Below are positions 7,769-12,149 of a stretch of 12,149 nt of DNA, one piece after another. This DNA comes from JAEUIA01 sp038330085 (GTDB lineage Bacteria > Planctomycetota > UBA1135 > GCA-002686595), in the NCBI GenBank assembly GCA_038330085.1, contig JBBQNP010000138.1:1-12149 (forward strand), read 5' to 3'. The notes beneath the pieces are model-generated. The model was not told where the DNA came from. It made no database searches and saw nothing but the letters and a program-made list of their open reading frames with translations. How positions within the stretch are numbered: the first letter of the stretch is position 1; every line of letters begins with the position of its first letter. The position numbers and the translations under genes are program-made.

Positions 7769-8590
7769 ATGAACCGACTCGACATCCAGCCGCAGCTCGT
7801 CGAGGACATCCTCGTGCGCTTTCTGCGCGTGGAAGCCGGCAAGTTCGGCTTCACGCGCGCCGTGCTCGGTCTCTCCGGCGGCGTCGATTCGGCCGTCTCG
7901 TGCGCTCTCGCGGCCAAGGCGTTCGGGCCGAAGAACGTGCTCGCCGTGATGATGCCGTACAAGACGAGCCACGCCGACAGCGAGGGTGACGCGCGCAAGG
8001 TCGTGACGAAGCTAGGGCTAGAGAGCCGCACGATCGACATCTCGCGCATGGCGGATGCGTACGTCGACACGTACGACGTCGGTGATCGCGTGCGGCGCGG
8101 CAACGTGATGGCGCGCTGTCGCATGATCGTGCTGTATGACCTGTCGGTCGAGTGGCGCGGGCTCGTGATCGGGACGAGCAACAAGACGGAGATCCTGCTC
8201 GGGTACTCGACGCAGTTCGGAGACGCGGCGAGTGCGCTCAACCCGCTCGGCGACATGTACAAGCACCAGGTCTATCAGCTCGCGCGGCACATGGATTTGC
8301 CCAAGGCGGTGGTCGACAAGGCGCCTTCGGCGGATCTGTTCGCGGGTCAGACCGACGAAGCGGAGCTCGGGTTCACGTATGCGGAGGCAGACAGACTGCT
8401 CGATCTGCTCGTGGATCAGAGGTATTCGCCGGATGAACTGGTAGGTGAGGGGTTCGACGCGGAGTTCGTCGCGAAGGTGACGCGCCGTATTGCGATGAAC
8501 CAGTACAAGCGCATTCCGCCGGTGATCGCGAAGTTGTCGGAGCGCACGGTGAACCACGACTTCCGGTATCTGCGGAGCTGGGGCCACTGA
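7769..8590 (+). CDS. nadE: NAD+ synthase (synthetase domain only)
   Basis: The product (273 residues) is an ATP-pyrophosphatase of the NadE family. It has the PP-loop LGLSGGVDSAVS (33-44), VIGTSNKTEILLGYST (133-148), NPLGDMYKHQVYQLA (158-172), and PSADLFAGQTDE (186-197). It adenylates nicotinic acid adenine dinucleotide with ATP and amidates it to NAD+, the last step of NAD synthesis, in the cytoplasm. Its length is that of ammonia-dependent NadE, with no glutaminase domain attached. The gene just upstream encodes a matching glutaminase-like protein, so ammonia may be delivered in trans. It is the last gene of the plus-strand run; the following 420 nt hold hairpins but no gene. Confidence 0.95.
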   Translation: MNRLDIQPQLVEDILVRFLRVEAGKFGFTRAVLGLSGGVDSAVSCALAAKAFGPKNVLAVMMPYKTSHADSEGDARKVVTKLGLESRTIDISRMADAYVDTYDVGDRVRRGNVMARCRMIVLYDLSVEWRGLVIGTSNKTEILLGYSTQFGDAASALNPLGDMYKHQVYQLARHMDLPKAVVDKAPSADLFAGQTDEAELGFTYAEADRLLDLLVDQRYSPDELVGEGFDAEFVAKVTRRIAMNQYKRIPPVIAKLSERTVNHDFRYLRSWGH

Positions 8591-8658
8591 CGGGGGTGGG
8601 GGACTGACGCGGGCGGTAGCGCGCGATCGAAGCAACACCGAGAACGCGGCGAGATGTT

Positions 8659-8725
8659 CCGCGCCTACGGCGCGGTTCCGGCCGGCGCGAGTCGCCTGGA
8701 ATACCAGTCGGCTCGCGCCGGTCGG
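8659..8725 (+). terminator. Tandem GC-rich hairpins downstream of nadE
   Basis: Hairpin 1 is CCGCGCC-tac-GGCGCGG (8659-8675). Hairpin 2 has a 14-bp outer stem with one G-T pair (8678-8691 with 8712-8725), a symmetric internal loop (TCGC/TCGG) and an inner stem CTGG-AATA-CCAG. They lie 70-135 nt after the nadE stop and lack a U-tract. They may end or protect the 3' end of the operon transcript. Confidence 0.5.
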
Positions 8726-8781
8726 CTAAGGGGATGCACGATGCGGGTGGGCACAGCCTCATGGATGGCGCGACCCGTCGA

Positions 8782-8838
8782 CTGGATCGATCCGATTCGC
8801 TGGAGGCGGGGGTGAGTTTCATGTGTCGGGGGGTCGCG
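8782..8838 (-). repeat. Diverged intergenic repeat, inverted copy C
   Basis: Read on the minus strand, this segment gives CGACCCCCCGACACATGAAA and, further on, GCCTCCAGCGAATC and ATCCAG. It aligns with copy A at 2797-2850. Its corresponding frame reads DPPTHETHPRLQRIGSIQS. The first ~25 nt match well and the rest is loose, so its extent is uncertain. Confidence 0.45.
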
Positions 8839-8936
8839 TTCGTCGCGGTGCGTAACGCGCACTGCGCGTTTCCGTCTTCGGGAATCTTGCGCTGACTTAC
8901 TGACGGGGGACAAACCGCTCGGACTTTCCGCTCGTA

Positions 8937-8960
8937 CGCGCGGGTCGCAAAACCCGCGCG
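8937..8960 (+). terminator. GC-rich hairpin upstream of the histidine kinase gene
   Basis: CGCGCGGGT (8937-8945) pairs perfectly with ACCCGCGCG (8952-8960) around the six-base loop CGCAAA. It closely resembles the hairpin at 10668-10695, so the kinase/regulator unit is bracketed by the same type of element. It could end upstream transcription, or act as a 5' leader structure if the kinase promoter lies above it. Confidence 0.5.
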
Positions 8961-8997
8961 CTCACGTGGAGCTCGCGATCCGGGAGTGAACAGGAAT

Positions 8998-9011
8998 CGG
9001 AGTCGGCTCCG
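8998..9011 (+). promoter_or_regulatory. Hairpin pairing the kinase Shine-Dalgarno
   Basis: CGGAG (8998-9002), tetraloop TCGG, CTCCG (9007-9011). The GGAG is the only good ribosome-binding sequence for the GTG start at 9011 (8-nt spacing). The hairpin pairs it with CTCC and takes in the first base of the start codon. An in-frame TGA at 8987-8989 rules out any earlier start in this frame, which fixes this site. Confidence 0.5.
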
Positions 9012-9979
9012 TGACGAGACGCCAGGATCCTTCGCGCGCCGCGCGCCCGTTGCCCACGTGGGTGATCCTCGTGGTGCCGCTGGTCACCTTCGTGCTGGCC
9101 AGCACCGACGCGCTCCTGCTCGCCATGCCAAGTGCGGACTCCCCCATCGAGCATTGGAAGCTCGCGCTCGTCACGACGGTTCCGCTCAGCGCCACGGCTT
9201 GCGCTCTGACGTTCTGGATCCTCGTCAGGTTGCGCAACGAGATCAACCGACGCGCCTCGAGCGAGGACCTTCTGCGCAGCGCCTTGGGAGAGCGCGACGT
9301 CGCGATCGCCGAGCTCAGCCAGGGACTGGAGCGTGAACAGCGCCTGCGCCGCGAGCTCGACCATCGCGTGCGCAACAACCTGTCGTCGTTGCTCGGGCTC
9401 GTCGGACTGTACGAGGGATCGAACGTCGAACCCGGCGATCTCGTTAGGTCCTTGCGCAGCCGCATCTCCGCCTTGCGCGAGGTCTACGGCCTCATCAGCG
9501 CGGCACCGGACGAGGGCGTCGCCTTGCGCGAGCTCGTGAGCAAGATCGCGGCGCTCACGCCACGCTCGAGCGAACGCACGGCGATTCACGTGTCGGGACC
9601 GACCATCCGGTTGCCGGGCCGTGAAGCGAACGCGCTGGCGATGGTCGTTCAGGAGCTGTTCACGAACGCGAGCAAGCACGGTGCTCTGCGCAGCGTCGGC
9701 GGCGAAATCGAGATTCGTTGGGCGGTGCAACCCGCGCGCTCGGGGACGCGTCTCGAACTTCGCTGGATCGAGTCGCAGGCCGAAGCGGGAACAGCGCGAG
9801 CACCGAAGGGCAGCGGACTCGGTCTGGCGCTGATCGAAGGCATCGTGCGATCCGATCTGCGCGGGCAAGTGTCCTTCGACGACGTGAGCGGACGCTGGAC
9901 CGTCGGCATCAGCGCCATCCTCAGCGAGCCGGCCATCCCGAAACAGACAACGACACCGCAGGAGGTTTTTTCACCATGA
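9011..9979 (+). CDS. Membrane histidine kinase, HisKA_2 type
   Basis: The 322-residue protein has two predicted membrane helices (~16-38 and ~49-73) enclosing a short loop, so there is no large sensor domain. A short coiled linker follows (~78-115). The phosphoacceptor box is ELDHRVRNNLSSLLGL with His118, the H-box of the HisKA_2 family. The ATPase part has an N-box QELFTNASKHG (Asn219) and a G-box GSGLGLAL (268-275). HisKA_2 kinases often pair with ANTAR or similar regulators, as EutW does with EutV, and the next gene fits: its ATG overlaps this stop as ATGA. The GTG start is the first possible one after an in-frame stop at 8987. The stimulus is unknown; with such a small outside loop it may sense within or near the membrane. 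Confidence 0.92.
   Translation: MTRRQDPSRAARPLPTWVILVVPLVTFVLASTDALLLAMPSADSPIEHWKLALVTTVPLSATACALTFWILVRLRNEINRRASSEDLLRSALGERDVAIAELSQGLEREQRLRRELDHRVRNNLSSLLGLVGLYEGSNVEPGDLVRSLRSRISALREVYGLISAAPDEGVALRELVSKIAALTPRSSERTAIHVSGPTIRLPGREANALAMVVQELFTNASKHGALRSVGGEIEIRWAVQPARSGTRLELRWIESQAEAGTARAPKGSGLGLALIEGIVRSDLRGQVSFDDVSGRWTVGISAILSEPAIPKQTTTPQEVFSP
9960..9975 (+). promoter_or_regulatory. Consensus ribosome-binding site for the ANTAR regulator
   Basis: AGGAGG (9960-9965) lies 10 nt before the ATG at 9976, inside the last codons of the kinase gene. It is the best Shine-Dalgarno in the window. It suggests the regulator can be translated well independently of the kinase, in contrast to the kinase's own hairpin-paired site. 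Confidence 0.7.
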
Positions 9980-10653
9980 ACACGCACTCGATCCTCTCTC
10001 CCACTTCGACGACTTCGCTCCACTCCGCGCCTCGAGCTCGTGAGGACACCGCAACGAAGACCGAGATCCAGAAGGCGCTCCCATGGAAGCCCGGACGCAT
10101 CCTCGTCGCCGACGACGAGCACTTGTCGGCGCTCTCCGTGACGCAGTGCTTGCGCGATCTCGGGTACACGACGATCGGTCCCGCGCGGGACGGGCAGCAC
10201 GCGATCGAGCTCGCGTTCAGCTCGCAGCCCGACCTCGCCCTCCTCGACGTGCGCATGGCGGACGACTACGACGGCATCGACGCGGCGCGCGTCCTGTTCG
10301 ACGAGCTGCGCATTCCGACCGTGATCGTGTCCGCGTACTCGGACGCCCGCCAGGTCGAAGAATCCACGATCCAAGGCGTGTTCGGCTACGTGGTCAAGCC
10401 CGTCACCGCCGAGCAGCTCCGCCCAGCGATCGAGGTCGCGTGGGCGCGCATGCGTCATTCCCTCACCCAGGAGATCGAGGTCCGCTGGCTGCGCAGCAGC
10501 ATCGAAGCGCGCAAGTCCATCGAGCGCGCCAAGTGGATCCTGGTCGAGCGGCTCGAGATCGACGAGGGCGCCGCATTGCGACACCTGCGCAAGCTGGCCA
10601 AGGACTCGCAACGATCGCTCGCCGAAGTCGCGCGCGAGATCGGCGGGGGTTGA
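9976..10653 (+). CDS. Response regulator with ANTAR RNA-binding domain
   Basis: The 225-residue protein starts with a ~38-residue polar leader of low complexity. A receiver domain follows (~40-155) with acidic pocket Asp46/Asp47, phosphoacceptor Asp91 in LALLDVRM, switch Ser119 in VIVSAYS, and Lys141 in YVVKPV. Residues ~166-222 form an ANTAR domain (IEARKSIERAKWILVERL, then LRHLRKLAKDSQRSLAEVAR). ANTAR regulators bind paired hairpins in nascent mRNA and prevent termination once phosphorylated. The kinase overlapping it by 4 nt is the obvious phosphodonor. No metabolic gene follows in the same direction, so its RNA targets are elsewhere or are leader structures not recognised here. A strong hairpin 14 nt downstream ends the unit. 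Confidence 0.95.
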   Translation: MNTHSILSPTSTTSLHSAPRAREDTATKTEIQKALPWKPGRILVADDEHLSALSVTQCLRDLGYTTIGPARDGQHAIELAFSSQPDLALLDVRMADDYDGIDAARVLFDELRIPTVIVSAYSDARQVEESTIQGVFGYVVKPVTAEQLRPAIEVAWARMRHSLTQEIEVRWLRSSIEARKSIERAKWILVERLEIDEGAALRHLRKLAKDSQRSLAEVAREIGGG

Positions 10654-10667
10654 AGTTCGGTGCAGCC

Positions 10668-10695
10668 AATCGGCGGGTCGCGAAACCCGCCGATT
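10668..10695. terminator. Likely bidirectional terminator between convergent genes
   Basis: AATCGGCGGGT (10668-10678) pairs perfectly with ACCCGCCGATT (10685-10695) around the loop CGCGAA. It sits 14 nt after the regulator stop and 4 nt after the hook gene stop, so it can serve both strands. The flanking bases are not a long T-run, so it may work with a factor or as a 3' end stabiliser. Confidence 0.7.
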
Positions 10696-10699
10696 CGGA

Positions 10700-12149
10700 T
10701 CAGATCAGGTTGACGAGATCCTTGAGCACTTCGTCCTGCGCCGTGATCACGCGCGAGTTGGCCTGGAAGCCGCGTTGCGCTTCGATCAACATCACGAACT
10801 GCTCGGCCGTGTCGACGTTCGAACCTTCGAGCGAGCCGCCGACCACGCGACCTGCGTGACCGACGTTACCCGCGCCCATGTTGGCCGTGCCGCTGTTCGC
10901 CGTTACCGCGAACGCGGAGTCGCCGACCTGCGCCAGACCCTCGTCGTTCGCAAACGTCGCGATGCCCATCTGCGCCAGGGCCCGGTTGTGACCGTTCGAA
11001 TAGTTGCCGCGGATCGTGCCGTCACCGTCGACCGTCAGGCTGTCCAGCGAGCCAACCGCGAAGCCGTCCTGCTCGCGCACGACGATGTCGCCGATCGTGC
11101 CGAGCTGCGTGACACCCGAGAACGCTCCGTTCGCGCCCATGTCGATCGCGAACGTCTGCGGCGCGGGTGAGCCCGTGAACATCACGGTGATGTTCGTGTC
11201 GAGGCCGGCGAGGCTCGTCGGCGCGCCATCGGGTCCGAACGTGATGCCCGTGATCGGCGCCGAGATGATCGTGCCCTCACTCGCTGCGAGCGTCGGCGTC
11301 GCCGTCCACGTGCCGTCGTCCTGACGCGCGAAGTCGACCGTCACCGCGTGAGCGAGGCCGGCTGCGTCGTACACCTCGGCCGTCGTCGAAACGACGTCAG
11401 GCGCCGTGCCGGCTTGCGTCGTCGACAGCGCATACGCCGTCCACTGCGTGCGTCCGACCGAACCCGTTCCGTCCGTGATCGTCATCGAGAGGTTGGACAC
11501 GCCGCCCGGAACCGCCTGCGCGAGGATGCGACCTTGCGCATCGAGCGAGACGTTGGCCGTGGTGTACGTCGTGTCGAGGAAGCTCACGAAGTCGTTGACG
11601 GTCGTACCGTCGTTGCCCGCACCGTACGTGAACGTCACATCGATCTGCGTTCCGTCACCGTCGAATCCGCGCACGCGGATCGTGTCGCCATCCATGTAGT
11701 GCGTCACGTTGCCGGGCAGGTCGTTCAAGTCGGTCGCCGCGCTCACCGGCGTCTGCGTGCCGAGCACGAGCGTCGTGCTCAAACCCAGTGCGCTCGCGAG
11801 ATCCTGACCGGTCTGACCGGCGGTGACCTTGAGCGACACCGCTTCTCCAGTGCGCTCCGTCGACACGACGACGTGACCGGTTCCGTCCACCGTCGCCGCA
11901 ACCCCGTCGAGCGCATCGATTGCGGCTGCAACCGTCGCTGCGCTGACGCCGCCCGTCGCGCCCGGGATGCTGACCTGCTGTGGCGCACCCCCGCTCGCCG
12001 TGACCGTCATCGACCACGTCTGACCGAGCGGAATCGGGAACGGCTCCGCGACCGTGCCGGTGATCGCAGCCGGGTTGCCGTCCTTCAAACCGCCGACGCC
12101 GGTGAGGATCTGCGGCAAAGGACCGCTCACGTGCGAGGGCAGGTTGCCG
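10700..12149 (-). CDS. flgE: Flagellar hook protein FlgE, C-terminal portion (5' end beyond window)
   Basis: About 482 residues are visible. The C-terminus, LIEAQRGFQANSRVITAQDE then VLKDLVNLI, is the conserved rod/hook family tail, preceded by GSLEGSNVDTAEQFV. Upstream lie the FlaE-type region (RGNYSNGHNRALAQMGIATF) and a beta-rich middle with a hook-IN-like stretch (DGDTIRVRGFDGDGTQIDV). FlgE polymerises outside the cell as the curved hook joining rod to filament and is exported by the flagellar type III system. The frame stays open to the right edge with no stop. A GTG near 12130 is internal, because coding-like sequence continues past it (NLPSHVSG). FlgG and FlgF share the tail, but the long variable middle favours FlgE. 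No other flagellar gene is in view. Confidence 0.88.
   Translation of the reverse strand, partial: GNLPSHVSGPLPQILTGVGGLKDGNPAAITGTVAEPFPIPLGQTWSMTVTASGGAPQQVSIPGATGGVSAATVAAAIDALDGVAATVDGTGHVVVSTERTGEAVSLKVTAGQTGQDLASALGLSTTLVLGTQTPVSAATDLNDLPGNVTHYMDGDTIRVRGFDGDGTQIDVTFTYGAGNDGTTVNDFVSFLDTTYTTANVSLDAQGRILAQAVPGGVSNLSMTITDGTGSVGRTQWTAYALSTTQAGTAPDVVSTTAEVYDAAGLAHAVTVDFARQDDGTWTATPTLAASEGTIISAPITGITFGPDGAPTSLAGLDTNITVMFTGSPAPQTFAIDMGANGAFSGVTQLGTIGDIVVREQDGFAVGSLDSLTVDGDGTIRGNYSNGHNRALAQMGIATFANDEGLAQVGDSAFAVTANSGTANMGAGNVGHAGRVVGGSLEGSNVDTAEQFVMLIEAQRGFQANSRVITAQDEVLKDLVNLI

Larger units (their letters stand above)
8591..9010. other. 420-nt intergenic region with several hairpins
   Basis: No credible gene lies between nadE and the histidine kinase gene. 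The stretch holds two adjacent GC-rich hairpins (8659-8725), an inverted copy of the intergenic repeat (8782-8838), a GC-rich 9-bp hairpin (8937-8960) and a small hairpin over the kinase ribosome-binding site (8998-9011). The promoter of the kinase operon should lie here, but I see no recognisable -35/-10 pair. A small RNA is conceivable but unsupported. Confidence 0.6.

Noticed and set aside
6517..8262. A 581-codon minus-strand open frame
   Set aside because: It is antisense to the methyltransferase, glutaminase-like and nadE genes, with no recognisable domain.
8665..8913. An 82-codon minus-strand open frame containing PPTHETHPRLQR
   Set aside because: It crosses the 14-bp hairpin and has no ribosome-binding site or family match; its similarity to the other intergenic peptides is explained by repeat copy C.
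8937..10695. The two six-base-loop hairpins as ANTAR binding sites
   Set aside because: The loops are CGCAAA and CGCGAA (TTTGCG and TTCGCG on the other strand). None has the A at loop position 1 together with G at position 4 known for ANTAR targets, and they are not adjacent to each other.

Overview
This is a high-GC window of bacterial chromosome, most plausibly from a Planctomycetota bacterium. That placement rests on an ECF-type sigma factor continuous with a membrane anchor and a large non-cytoplasmic domain (a planctomycete habit), an orphan MoxR ATPase, a flagellar hook protein and the codon use. It is an inference from gene content. No rRNA, tRNA, CRISPR array or intact insertion sequence was seen.

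Layout. (1) Positions 1-2314, minus strand: one open frame encodes an ECF sigma factor, a single transmembrane segment and a long beta-rich domain that runs off the left edge. A small acidic protein of unknown function (2425-2661) is divergent from it. (2) Positions 2662-3110: an intergenic stretch with a long imperfect palindrome and two copies of a diverged repeat. A third, inverted copy lies near 8.8 kb. (3) Positions 3111-4250, minus strand: a TPR lipoprotein. (4) Positions 4426-8590, plus strand: a tight five-gene run of HAD hydrolase, MoxR AAA+ ATPase, class I methyltransferase, nitrilase-family amidohydrolase and NAD+ synthase. The last two look like the glutaminase and synthetase halves of glutamine-dependent NadE carried on separate genes. 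(5) Positions 8591-9010: a structured intergenic region with several hairpins, one of which pairs the likely ribosome-binding site of the next gene. (6) Positions 9011-10653, plus strand: a two-gene signalling unit, a membrane HisKA_2-type histidine kinase overlapping by 4 nt an ANTAR (RNA-binding) response regulator. (7) A strong hairpin at 10668-10695 separates this unit from the convergent 3' part of a flagellar hook gene (10700 to the right edge, minus strand).

How it fits together. The 4.4-8.6 kb run is probably one transcript whose clearest output is NAD+ synthesis; the roles of its HAD, MoxR and methyltransferase members are not evident. The kinase/ANTAR pair should pass an unknown signal to RNA-level antitermination, and its target is not evident here. 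The points most worth a second look are the sigma-membrane fusion with a strong internal start signal, the two-gene NAD synthetase, the hairpin-masked start of the kinase gene beside an RNA-binding regulator, and a three-copy repeat whose copies diverge partly in a codon-like way.
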